Below, in pieces: positions 1 to 6,636 of a stretch of 7,622 bases of DNA (positions are counted from its first letter, which is position 1; the number at the start of each line of letters is the position of its first letter). The DNA is from Candidatus Sphingobacterium stercoripullorum (GTDB lineage Bacteria > Bacteroidota > Bacteroidia > Sphingobacteriales > Sphingobacteriaceae). The notes below the pieces were generated by a model. That model ran no database searches. It was given only the letters and a program-made list of their open reading frames with translations, and was not told the origin of the DNA. The translations under genes were made by a program, and so were the position numbers. Location: NCBI GenBank assembly GCA_019114715.1, contig DXEZ01000199.1, positions 1 to 7,622 on the forward strand. The letters run 5' to 3'.

Positions 1-751
1 CACTCTTAGTGGTAACTACAATAACCCCGTTGGTTCCTCGAGAACCGTACTGAGTAGTTGCAGCCGCATCTTTTAGCACCGATATACTTTCTACATCGTT
101 CGGGTTGATATTAGGTTCACCGTGCATCACCACGCCGTCAACTACCCATAATGGCGAGGTGGAAGAAGAAATCGAGCTCCTACCTCTAATGCGCATGTTG
201 GAGGAAGTCCCCGGTCTCCCTGAACCACTCACTACGTTGATCCCGGCAGCTTTCCCCTGCAGTAAATTGGTGATATTCGGAGCGTGTACATCCTTTAATT
301 TATCCGAATCAATAATCGATATGGATGAAGAAATATTCTCCCTTTTTTGCGTGGAGTAGCCCGTTACAACCACATCCTCCAAAGCTTCCATAGAAGATAC
401 CAAATGCACCTCTACAGGTATACCTTGAAATGCTTTTTCTACAGTTTCATAACCTAGAAACTGAAAAACCAATGTTTGTCCCGATTCTGCTTCAATTGAA
501 AAAGAACCGTTTTCATCGGTTGTAACTTTCGTTAAAGGATTCTCCTTAACGCTGACTGTCACTCCTGGAAGGGCTCCTTGATCGTCCTTTACAATTCCAG
601 TAGCATGGGCTTGAAGGAACCTCGAAGCATGCATTTCGAAATCCAACACCCTCCCTTTCGCCTCCACGCTCCCTATGTGTAAAAAGGGCACGAATAAAAG
701 ACACCCTACAGCAGTACTGCCGCCGAGCGATTTTACGATAGATTTTACCAT
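1..751 (-). CDS. SusC/RagA-family TonB-linked outer-membrane protein, N-terminal part (truncated by window edge)
   Basis: The minus-strand frame from the ATG at 751-749 is open for 250 codons to the window edge, so the C-terminal beta-barrel is missing. Residues 1-31 look like a Sec signal peptide: Lys3 and Lys7, a hydrophobic core around 13-26, and probable cleavage after Val-Glu-Ala31. Residues about 50-120 form a carboxypeptidase-D-regulatory-like beta-sandwich (LPGVTVSVKE at 61-70, TTDENGSFSIEAE at 77-89, FQFLGYETVE near 96-105). A TonB-box-like EDVVVTGY lies at 125-132. The plug follows, with LLQGKAAGINVVSGSGRPGT at 163-182, RIRG at 187-190, LWVVDGVVM at 201-209 and the SusC signature NPNDVESISVLKDAAATTQY at 216-235 ending GSRGTNGVIVVTTK at 236-249. 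Family members are TonB-energised outer-membrane importers of glycans, peptides or other large nutrients, usually paired with a SusD lipoprotein encoded downstream. That position lies outside the window, so the substrate is unknown. No clear Shine-Dalgarno sequence precedes the start, as is usual in Bacteroidota. Confidence 0.93.
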   Translation of the reverse strand, partial: MVKSIVKSLGGSTAVGCLLFVPFLHIGSVEAKGRVLDFEMHASRFLQAHATGIVKDDQGALPGVTVSVKENPLTKVTTDENGSFSIEAESGQTLVFQFLGYETVEKAFQGIPVEVHLVSSMEALEDVVVTGYSTQKRENISSSISIIDSDKLKDVHAPNITNLLQGKAAGINVVSGSGRPGTSSNMRIRGRSSISSSTSPLWVVDGVVMHGEPNINPNDVESISVLKDAAATTQYGSRGTNGVIVVTTKS

Positions 752-1158
752 TTTAATAAGTTTATTAGTCTTCCGAACTAAAAGTTGATTGATTTTTTTA
801 ATGAAAAGTCCTACAATTATTTAGTCCTATTCATCACGGTCTATATTTGCAACAAACACTGTGCCTTACGGATAACATAAAACATATAGACTTGCTTAAT
901 ATAATTAACAAACCACGAAAATATACTAGTTAATCGAAAAAACAAAGAGAAAAGGACAATTTGGAGGGAAAAAGCGTAAAATCAAGGAATCTACCTGCTA
1001 AAAACGCATAGTTACTACGATTAATTGCTTAAAAAACCACCAATTACCGGAATTCTTTATATGTTTTAAGTATCTTAGTATTGAAAAACTAGGTATCTTT
1101 ACTGTAGTTTTTAAAAACCCAATCAAGGGAGTATACGCTCAGAATAAAAAGTCAGCAT
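752..1158. other. AT-rich divergent intergenic region between the susC-like gene and era
   Basis: This 407-base spacer separates two divergently transcribed genes, so it must carry both promoters. All frames are broken by frequent stops and I see no convincing small gene. On the plus strand it contains a perfect TAnnTTTG (842-849) and a one-mismatch copy, TATCTTTA, at 1094-1101 closer to era. The heptamer GTATCTT occurs twice, at 1070-1076 and 1093-1099, and TTGCTTAA occurs at 892-899 and 1025-1032. These repeats are short enough to be chance in AT-rich DNA. No clear promoter for the minus-strand gene was found. No intrinsic terminator, tRNA or recognisable riboswitch is visible. Confidence 0.7.
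820..849 (+). promoter_or_regulatory. Candidate Bacteroidota-type promoter directed toward era
   Basis: TATATTTG at 842-849 matches the Bacteroidota primary-sigma -7 element TAnnTTTG exactly. The -33 region is weak: TTTA at 820-823 lies 18 bases upstream, where TTTG at about 19-21 bases would be expected. If used, transcription would start near 856 and leave an untranslated leader of about 300 bases before era. The element is a short motif found by eye, so chance is a real alternative. Confidence 0.3.
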
Positions 1159-2034
1159 ATGTCACATAAAGCAGGATTCGTCAGTATTATTGGTAAACCC
1201 AACGCGGGAAAGTCTACACTCATGAATGCATTGGTGGGAGAAAACATGTCCATCATTACACCGAAAGCACAAACCACAAGGCACCGTATTTTAGGAATTG
1301 TAAATGATGAAAACCATCAAATAGTATTCTCAGATACCCCTGGAGTCATCAAACCAAAGTACACCCTACAAGAGAGCATGATGCAATCGGTCAAAGGTTC
1401 GCTTAGTGATGCAGATTTTTTACTTTTCGTAACCGATATCCACGAGAAATATGACGAAGAGGAGGTAGTGGAATTATTCAAGAAGTCTTCAGCACCAGTC
1501 ATTGTTTTAATCAATAAAATAGATCAATCTAATCAAGAGGAAGTAAACGAGAAAATTACCTACTGGCAGGAAAAATTAAATCCAGAGGCCGTATTTGCTA
1601 TTTCTGCATTGCACCTGCATAACGTCGCCCCTATACTGGAGTTTTTAAAAGAGCGTCTACCGGAACACCCCCCTTATTTTGAAAAGGATCAGTTAACCGA
1701 TAAGAACATGCGTTTCTTCGTCTCAGAGAAGGTTAGGGAGAAAATATTCCTTCTATTTGCTCAAGAGATTCCTTACAGCACCGAGGTGGTAATCAACTCC
1801 TATAAAGAAGAGGATCACGTTACGCATATCATGGCCGATATCATTGTAGAGCGGGACTCTCAAAAGAACATTATCATTGGTAAAGGCGGAGAGATGATTA
1901 AAAAGGTAGGCACCAGGGCCCGCAAAGATATTGAGGAGTTTATTGGTGGAAGAGTCTACCTGGAACTATTTGTGAAAGTAGTACCTGACTGGCGTAAAAA
2001 GAAAAACTACATGAAGCAATTTGGCTACGACTAG
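1159..2034 (+). CDS. era: GTPase Era (30S ribosomal subunit assembly)
   Basis: The 291-residue product has the full Era architecture and usual length. The N-terminal TRAFAC GTPase domain shows G1 GKPNAGKS at 12-19, the G2 threonine region AQTTRHRILGI at 37-47, G3 DTPG at 59-62, G4 NKID at 119-122 and G5 SAL at 149-151. The C-terminal type II KH RNA-binding domain carries IIGKGGEMIKKVG at 239-251 and ends in a basic tail near WRKKKNYMKQFGY. Known role: Era binds the 3' end of 16S rRNA and couples GTP hydrolysis to late 30S maturation. The ATG at 1159 is the first start codon after an in-frame stop at 1105-1107, and the MSHKAGFVSIIG start is family-typical. An AAGGGAG lies 28 bases upstream, too far to act as a normal ribosome binding site. 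G1 has Ala16 where many Eras have Val, a mild variation. The gene is transcribed alone, convergent with uvrC across 10 bases. Confidence 0.97.
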   Translation: MSHKAGFVSIIGKPNAGKSTLMNALVGENMSIITPKAQTTRHRILGIVNDENHQIVFSDTPGVIKPKYTLQESMMQSVKGSLSDADFLLFVTDIHEKYDEEEVVELFKKSSAPVIVLINKIDQSNQEEVNEKITYWQEKLNPEAVFAISALHLHNVAPILEFLKERLPEHPPYFEKDQLTDKNMRFFVSEKVREKIFLLFAQEIPYSTEVVINSYKEEDHVTHIMADIIVERDSQKNIIIGKGGEMIKKVGTRARKDIEEFIGGRVYLELFVKVVPDWRKKKNYMKQFGYD

Positions 2035-2044
2035 GCCTTTGCAA

Positions 2045-3847
2045 TTAGTTTTCACGATAATATTCCCGGAGGTTAGCCAGCTGCTTCCGGGTTATAGTAC
2101 CTAAAAGTTCCTCATCGCTAGCTTCCTTCACTCGCTTGACACTCTTAAATCTGCTCAAGAGTTTTTGAACCGTTGCCTTTCCAATCCCTGGAATTTGATC
2201 CAACTCAGATACAAAAGTTTTCTTGCTCCTTTGGTTTCTATGGTGATTTAGCCCAAAGCGGTGCGCCTCATCTCTAAGGTTCTGAATGACTTTCAGCGAC
2301 TCAGAGCGCTTATCCAAATACAGGGGCAAAGAATCACCGGGATAATAAATTTCCTCCAGACGCTCAGCAATACCTATCACGGTAAGCTTTTTCTCTATAC
2401 CAAGCAACTTTAAGCTTTTCAGTGCCGCTGAAAGCTGCCCCTTGCCGCCATCTATAACCAACAGTTGAGGCAGGCCGGAGTCTTCCTCTAATAGTCTCTT
2501 ATAGCGCCTATAAACCACCTCTTGCATAGTAGCGTAGTCATCTGGCCCTTCCACCGTCTTGATATTAAATAGGCGGTATTCCTTTTTGGAAGGTTTAGCA
2601 TCTCTAAAAACGACTACCGATGAAACTGGATAATTACCTTGGATGTTCGAGTTATCGATACACTCAATATGCTTAGGCAGAGTATTCAACCTTAAATCTT
2701 TTTTTATCAATCCCAACAGACGCTCCACGCGCACCTCGGGATGGAGCTTCTCGTATTGATTGATTTTCTCCTTTTTAAAGAACATTGCATTTTTAAAAGA
2801 TAACTCTAGGAGCTTACGCTTATCTCCTTGTTTGGGCACTACAAAGCGCAAGGAATCGTCCTCTTCTATATCCATTTCAAAAGGCACAATGACCTCCCTA
2901 GAGGTGCTATTAAATTGCTCCCTTAAAGAAGGGATAGCCAGCTCCAACAGCTTTTCATCGCTCTCATCTAAACGTTTACGAAGCTCTATAGTCTGGGTTT
3001 GAATGACAACTCCATTGACCACCTTTAAAAAATTAACGAATGCATATTTTTCATCCGATGCTATGCTAAAGACATCTACATTGCTAATCGAAGAGCTTAC
3101 CACGGTAGACTTACTCTGATAGGAACCTAAGAGATCTAACTTTTGCTTAAGTAAGTGCGCCGCCTCAAAGTCTAAACGTTCTGCAGCCTCCTTAATCTGA
3201 TCTTTTAAGTTCTTAGCGACAACAGATATACGGCCACTTAAAATATTCTTAATATCCTCAATATTTTTCAGGTACTCCTCCTCGCTTTGCAAGCCTTCGC
3301 AAGGTCCTAGGCAGTTTCCAATTTGGTATTCTAGGCAAATTTTAAATTTCCCTTTTTCTATATTATCCTGAGTTAGGCTATAATTGCATGTTCTGAGCGG
3401 GAAAATCTCCCGGATAACATCTAAAACCACATGCATGAGTCCAACCGAGGCGTAAGGGCCAAAATAGGTGGACCCATCTTTCACATACTTCCTAGTCCAC
3501 TGTACTCTAGGGAAGGGCTCGTTTTTTATAACAATCCAAGGATAGGTCTTATCATCACGCAGCTGCACATTGTAGCGCGGCTTATGCTTTTTTATCAAGT
3601 TGTTTTCTAGCAGCCATGCATCAATCTCGGTATCCACTAAAATAAAATCTATACGATTTATCTTGCGAACCAGTAGCCTGGTTTTTGCATTAAGCTGTTT
3701 GTCGTTATTGAAGTAAGATGAGACCCTATTCTTAAGGTTTTTTGCTTTTCCAATATAAATAAGCACGTCGTTTTTATCATAATATCGATAAACACCAGGC
3801 TTTTTTGGAAGCGCCGCAATATACTGCTTAAGTTCAAGTTCATTCAT
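2045..3847 (-). CDS. uvrC: UvrABC excinuclease subunit C
   Basis: At 600 residues this is normal length for UvrC, which makes the 3' and 5' incisions around lesions handed over by UvrB in nucleotide excision repair. Domains in order: GIY-YIG nuclease at about 14-95 (GVY 18-20, YIG 31-33, Arg41, probable metal ligand Glu81 in LLENNLIKKHKPRYN, Asn93) for 3' incision; a cysteine cluster Cys154, Cys171, Cys179, Cys183; a UVR UvrB-binding helix pair near 202-240 (AAERLDFEAAHLLKQKLDLL at 221-240); an RNase H-like domain for 5' incision with Asp398 (IECIDNSNIQG), Asp466 (LLVIDGGKGQL) and His529 (RDEAHRFGLNHHR); and a C-terminal helix-hairpin-helix starting at QIPGIGKATVQKLL (551-564). The second hairpin (GTITRKQLANLREYY) is degenerate. 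The gene lies 54 bases downstream of the penicillin-binding protein gene on the same strand with no visible terminator between them, so co-transcription is likely. It ends 10 bases from the end of era. Confidence 0.97.
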   Translation of the reverse strand: MNELELKQYIAALPKKPGVYRYYDKNDVLIYIGKAKNLKNRVSSYFNNDKQLNAKTRLLVRKINRIDFILVDTEIDAWLLENNLIKKHKPRYNVQLRDDKTYPWIVIKNEPFPRVQWTRKYVKDGSTYFGPYASVGLMHVVLDVIREIFPLRTCNYSLTQDNIEKGKFKICLEYQIGNCLGPCEGLQSEEEYLKNIEDIKNILSGRISVVAKNLKDQIKEAAERLDFEAAHLLKQKLDLLGSYQSKSTVVSSSISNVDVFSIASDEKYAFVNFLKVVNGVVIQTQTIELRKRLDESDEKLLELAIPSLREQFNSTSREVIVPFEMDIEEDDSLRFVVPKQGDKRKLLELSFKNAMFFKKEKINQYEKLHPEVRVERLLGLIKKDLRLNTLPKHIECIDNSNIQGNYPVSSVVVFRDAKPSKKEYRLFNIKTVEGPDDYATMQEVVYRRYKRLLEEDSGLPQLLVIDGGKGQLSAALKSLKLLGIEKKLTVIGIAERLEEIYYPGDSLPLYLDKRSESLKVIQNLRDEAHRFGLNHHRNQRSKKTFVSELDQIPGIGKATVQKLLSRFKSVKRVKEASDEELLGTITRKQLANLREYYREN

Positions 3848-3901
3848 TGAAAATCCATCTTCTATTCCTTACCGCAACTTAGCTTCTTGGGCTGATACCC
3901 T

Positions 3902-6151
3902 CTAAAACCCTAAGCGATTATCGTCGATATCTGGCTCGTCTGTGCCGTAAAACGGTGTGTACTTACTACAGTCTAACTCCCTTGTTAATCCACCCGGAGG
4001 AAGAGCAAAGTCATCCTTAGAAATATTCAGCTCTGGATCTTCGTAAACCATCTTCATAAAGTAACCATACACAGGAAGGGCTGCAGTAGCTCCCTGTCCA
4101 TCGGCCATACTATAGAAGCTAATATTTCTATCTTCTGCACCGGTCCATACGCCTGTTACTAAGTCTGGTGTTATACCCAAAAACCAAGCATCGGCATTCC
4201 CATTGGTTGTACCAGTTTTTCCACCCATTGGATTGGTGAAATTAAACGGCGCTCTACGCAACCTAGAACCTGTACCTCCGTCTACTACTCCTTTGAGCAT
4301 ATCTACCATGATATAGGCAGACTCGCTATTTAATATTTTTGTTATTTTCGGTGCCTTCTCGTAAATAGGTGTTCCGTTTTTATCCTCCACACGGAGTACC
4401 ATTATAGGCTCAATCCAAGTTCCGTTATTCACAAATGTAGAATAAGCACCTACCATATCATACACGGAAGCCTCGTATGCACCCAGAGAAATAGATGGGT
4501 AGCTAGGAACTGGTGATGTGATCCCCATTTGCTTGGTGAGGTTCGCTACTGCTTCAGCTCCAATCTCGTGTATTAAGTAAGCAGAGGCAAAGTTTTGCGA
4601 TAACCTAAGTGCATTTTTCATGGTAATTGGATCTCCACCATTAGCTGTTCCTCTTGGCGTCCAACCGTTGTAGGTTTGCGAGTGGTTCGGCAAGGTGTGA
4701 CATGGAGAATACCAACCGATATCTATGGCCGCCGCATAGGTGAACGGCTTGGCCGTTGAACCCACTTGTCGGGTACCCATTTTCACTTGATCGTATTTAT
4801 AATGCTCGAAGTCAATTCCTCCAACCCAAGCTTTAATATTTCCGGTATTGGGATCCATCGCCATTAGCGAGTTACGCAATATTAGTTTATTGTACCTGAT
4901 GGAGTCTATTGGAGACATAACCGTATCTTTAGTTCCCTCCCAAGTAAAGATGCTCATCGGGATGGGTTTTTTGAATTCTTCAACAATCTGATCCTCGGAA
5001 TAGCCGGCACTTTTTAGTTCTCTATAACGATCCGAGCGCTTCATACCGGTGGTGAGTAGGTTTGCATTTTTCCCCGCAAACGCATCGGAACGTTGCCACT
5101 GCCTATCGAAACGCTCTTGCATTTGTTTCATCCATACCTTTTGTGCTTCTTCAGCATGCTGTTGCATTTTGTAATTAATAGGCGTGTATATTTTCAGTCC
5201 ATCTCTATCTAAGTCATAAGGCGTTCCATCTGGCTTGGTAATCGATAGACGTTTAAATTCACTTCTTAATTCATTCTTAAGTACCGCTCTAAAATAAGGA
5301 GCAAAACCACCCGTATGGCGGGTGATATTCAACTTTAACCCCAAAGGAAGCTCTTTAAACCCTTCCGCATCTGATTTGGTTAAAAACCCTTGACGCACCA
5401 TACCATTAAGCACGGTATTCCTACGCTTAATCGCATTTTCAGGGTATCGAACCGGAGAATAAATCCCTGGACCTTTGAGCATCCCAACTAATAAAGCAGA
5501 TTGCTCGGGAGTCAACTGATCGGGGGTTGTATTAAAATATGTTCTTGCTGCAGATTTAATTCCAAAAGTATTATAGGCCCCAAAATCCACTGTATTAAAA
5601 TACATAGTGATGATCTCTTCTTTGGTGTAATTCCGTTCTAGGCGTACCGCAGTAATCCACTCTTGGAATTTTTGAAGGACTCTTTTATAAAAGTTGCGTG
5701 CTCTACCTTCAGAAAACAGGTTCAATGCAAGCTGCTGAGTGATGGTACTTCCTCCTTGTTTATTCCCCGCTAGGGTGTGAAAAACCACCGTTACAGTCCG
5801 CCAATAGTCTATACCTGAGTGCCTGTAGAAACGTTTATCTTCCGTAGCTACCAAAGCATGAACTAAGGAAGGGGATAGCTCCTGGTATTTTACATTGGAG
5901 CGGTTATGTACAAAATAGGTTCCTAAGACTTTATTGTCTTCAGAAATAATTTCCGATGCCAGATTGCTTTTGGGGTTTTCCAAATCCTCAAAAGTAGGAA
6001 GCGGTCCAAAGACACCCACTCTTACGCTGAGAATAAAGATTACACCTGCAAAGAGCACTAACAGTACAAGCAGCCATATCCTCCGACTAAACTTCTTGAT
6101 ATCTTCTTGAGACAACCCTTTGTCATTTTTTTTCTTAGGAACTCTTTTCAT
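3902..6151 (-). CDS. Bifunctional class A penicillin-binding protein (PBP1A type; glycosyltransferase and transpeptidase)
   Basis: The 749-residue product is a peptidoglycan synthase that polymerises lipid II and crosslinks the glycan strands in the periplasm. It has a basic cytosolic tail (1-24), one membrane anchor at about 25-46 (WLLVLLVLFAGVIFIL), and a GT51 domain. The GT51 motifs are EDKRFYRHSG at 104-113 (catalytic Glu104), GGSTITQQLALNLF at 133-146, QKFQEW at 160-165 (second Glu164), KEEIITMYFN at 177-186 and KRRNTVL at 242-248. The transpeptidase domain has the nucleophile motif STAK at 465-468 (Ser465), SQN at 518-520 and KTGT at 645-648, so both activities look intact. An insert of roughly 330-420 between the two domains, rich in charged residues, separates the catalytic modules. 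The C-terminus ends in an acidic stretch (DEPDIDDNRLGF). The start ATG at 6151 is preceded by AAAAAAGAGA, a weak purine stretch. The neighbour uvrC follows on the same strand. The symbol is left blank because bacteria of this type often carry several class A paralogues. Confidence 0.96.
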   Translation of the reverse strand: MKRVPKKKNDKGLSQEDIKKFSRRIWLLVLLVLFAGVIFILSVRVGVFGPLPTFEDLENPKSNLASEIISEDNKVLGTYFVHNRSNVKYQELSPSLVHALVATEDKRFYRHSGIDYWRTVTVVFHTLAGNKQGGSTITQQLALNLFSEGRARNFYKRVLQKFQEWITAVRLERNYTKEEIITMYFNTVDFGAYNTFGIKSAARTYFNTTPDQLTPEQSALLVGMLKGPGIYSPVRYPENAIKRRNTVLNGMVRQGFLTKSDAEGFKELPLGLKLNITRHTGGFAPYFRAVLKNELRSEFKRLSITKPDGTPYDLDRDGLKIYTPINYKMQQHAEEAQKVWMKQMQERFDRQWQRSDAFAGKNANLLTTGMKRSDRYRELKSAGYSEDQIVEEFKKPIPMSIFTWEGTKDTVMSPIDSIRYNKLILRNSLMAMDPNTGNIKAWVGGIDFEHYKYDQVKMGTRQVGSTAKPFTYAAAIDIGWYSPCHTLPNHSQTYNGWTPRGTANGGDPITMKNALRLSQNFASAYLIHEIGAEAVANLTKQMGITSPVPSYPSISLGAYEASVYDMVGAYSTFVNNGTWIEPIMVLRVEDKNGTPIYEKAPKITKILNSESAYIMVDMLKGVVDGGTGSRLRRAPFNFTNPMGGKTGTTNGNADAWFLGITPDLVTGVWTGAEDRNISFYSMADGQGATAALPVYGYFMKMVYEDPELNISKDDFALPPGGLTRELDCSKYTPFYGTDEPDIDDNRLGF

Positions 6152-6228
6152 TCTCTTTTTTCTAGATACAATACACCTTGTTTATACTTTTCAATGCAGT
6201 ATAAGCAAAGCTTTTGCCAAAATACTTT

Positions 6229-6283
6229 CCTCGCTTTAAATTAGGGGTTTATGTTTCTTGGAAGCCCCTAATCCAACCTCGCT
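6229..6283. repeat. 7-base direct repeat CCTCGCT flanking the hairpin
   Basis: CCTCGCT is present at 6229-6235 and 6277-6283, enclosing 41 bases centred on the hairpin. The GC-rich composition of the copies stands out against the AT-rich surroundings. The arrangement resembles a target-site duplication around a very small inserted palindrome, but 41 bases is shorter than typical miniature inverted-repeat elements. Confidence 0.45.
6240..6272. other. Stem-loop (inverted repeat) in the intergenic region
   Basis: ATTAGGGG at 6240-6247 pairs perfectly with CCCCTAAT at 6265-6272. The helix can extend inward by one G-U pair and two T-A pairs (6248-6250 with 6262-6264), giving about 11 pairs around an 11-base loop. 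No U-tract follows on either strand and both flanking genes point away from it, so it does not look like a terminator. It would lie in the untranslated leader of the penicillin-binding protein transcript if the candidate promoter at 6285-6292 is used. Confidence 0.55.
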
Positions 6284-6284
6284 A

Positions 6285-6292
6285 CAAAAATA
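6285..6292 (-). promoter_or_regulatory. Candidate -7 element for the penicillin-binding protein and uvrC transcript
   Basis: On the minus strand these bases read TATTTTTG, an exact match to the Bacteroidota TAnnTTTG -7 element. No TTTG is found at the expected -33 distance; the nearest, at 6306-6309 (CAAA on the plus strand), is only 13 bases away. Transcription would start near 6278 and give a leader of roughly 127 bases that includes the hairpin. Poly-A/T context makes a chance match plausible. Confidence 0.25.
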
Positions 6293-6379
6293 CCATAATT
6301 ATAAGCAAAAACATTTTTTTAATGCTCAAATTATGTTAACGATGAAATTAATGACTCAAAAAACACTATAATTGTATAC

Positions 6380-6604
6380 ATGAAAAGGAAAAAAGAAAAA
6401 AAGAAATCCATGTCTTCTTATGCCTATTACTCAGGAATGGGAGTTCAGATGCTGGTGACTATTGGCCTCTTTGCTTTTTTAGGCTACAAGCTCGACGAAC
6501 GTGCTGGCAGAAAGCCAGGTTTGGCTACGGGGCTGATGTCCTGCTTAGGGGTTTTCCTAAGTTTATTCTACGTAATTCGCTCACTGTATAAAAAACAAAA
6601 ATAA
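6380..6604 (+). CDS. AtpZ/AtpI-family small membrane protein (putative F0F1-ATPase accessory subunit)
   Basis: The 74-residue product begins with a strongly basic cytosolic tail (MKRKKEKKK), followed by two membrane helices at about 16-36 (YYSGMGVQMLVTIGLFAFLG) and 47-68 (GLATGLMSCLGVFLSLFYVI). They are joined by the short charged turn GYKLDERAGRKP at 35-46. This two-helix hairpin with a G-x-x-[LW]-D-type loop is characteristic of the AtpZ/AtpI family (Pfam ATPase_gene1). Members usually sit at the head of F-type ATP synthase operons; AtpI helps assemble the c-ring, and AtpZ/AtpI have been linked to Mg2+ or Ca2+ handling. The assignment rests on topology and motif resemblance. The start at 6380 preserves the basic tail; Met11 is an alternative. 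TATAATTG at 6367-6374 resembles a -7 box and would give a near-leaderless message. An MFS gene follows after 32 bases where ATP synthase genes might be expected. Confidence 0.8.
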   Translation: MKRKKEKKKSMSSYAYYSGMGVQMLVTIGLFAFLGYKLDERAGRKPGLATGLMSCLGVFLSLFYVIRSLYKKQK

Positions 6605-6636
6605 CCCAACACCTAAACCTGAAAAACATATCCTTT

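Larger units (their letters stand above)
6200..6309. repeat. 10-base direct repeat TATAAGCAAA, copies exactly 100 bases apart
   Basis: TATAAGCAAA occurs at 6200-6209 and again, identically, at 6300-6309. The flanking bases differ, so the identity stops at 10 bases. The pair encloses the CCTCGCT repeats and the hairpin. The copies could be paired binding sites for a regulator, a footprint of an old duplication, or coincidence in AT-rich DNA. Confidence 0.5.
6152..6379. other. Divergent intergenic region with nested repeats
   Basis: This 228-base AT-rich spacer separates the minus-strand penicillin-binding protein gene from the plus-strand AtpZ-like gene and must hold promoters for both. It contains a hairpin at 6240-6272, a pair of 7-base repeats around it, and a pair of 10-base repeats around those, each described separately. 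No open frame or RNA gene is recognisable. Confidence 0.7.

Noticed and set aside
105..359. Plus-strand open frame of 84 codons
   Set aside because: It lies wholly antisense to the SusC-like coding region, whose minus-strand frame matches a known family throughout, and its translation shows no recognisable domain.
1028..1070. Inverted repeat CTTAAAA / TTTTAAG
   Set aside because: Seven AT-rich pairs with a 29-base loop would be too weak to form a meaningful structure.
1107..1118. Perfect 12-base palindrome GTTTTTAAAAAC upstream of era
   Set aside because: It is an A/T run with one G-C pair at each end; such palindromes arise readily in AT-rich DNA and nothing else supports an operator.
1317..1514. 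Minus-strand open frame of 65 codons inside era
   Set aside because: It is antisense to the GTPase domain and has no domain of its own.
2760..3002. Plus-strand open frame of 80 codons inside uvrC
   Set aside because: It is antisense to uvrC, serine-rich and low in complexity, as expected of a shadow frame.
3658..3843. Minus-strand open frame of 61 codons at the 5' end of uvrC
   Set aside because: It is a shifted frame of the GIY-YIG region; the overlapping uvrC frame carries all the conserved motifs.
6240..6272. Hairpin considered as an intrinsic terminator
   Set aside because: Neither flank has a U-tract, and both neighbouring genes are transcribed away from it.
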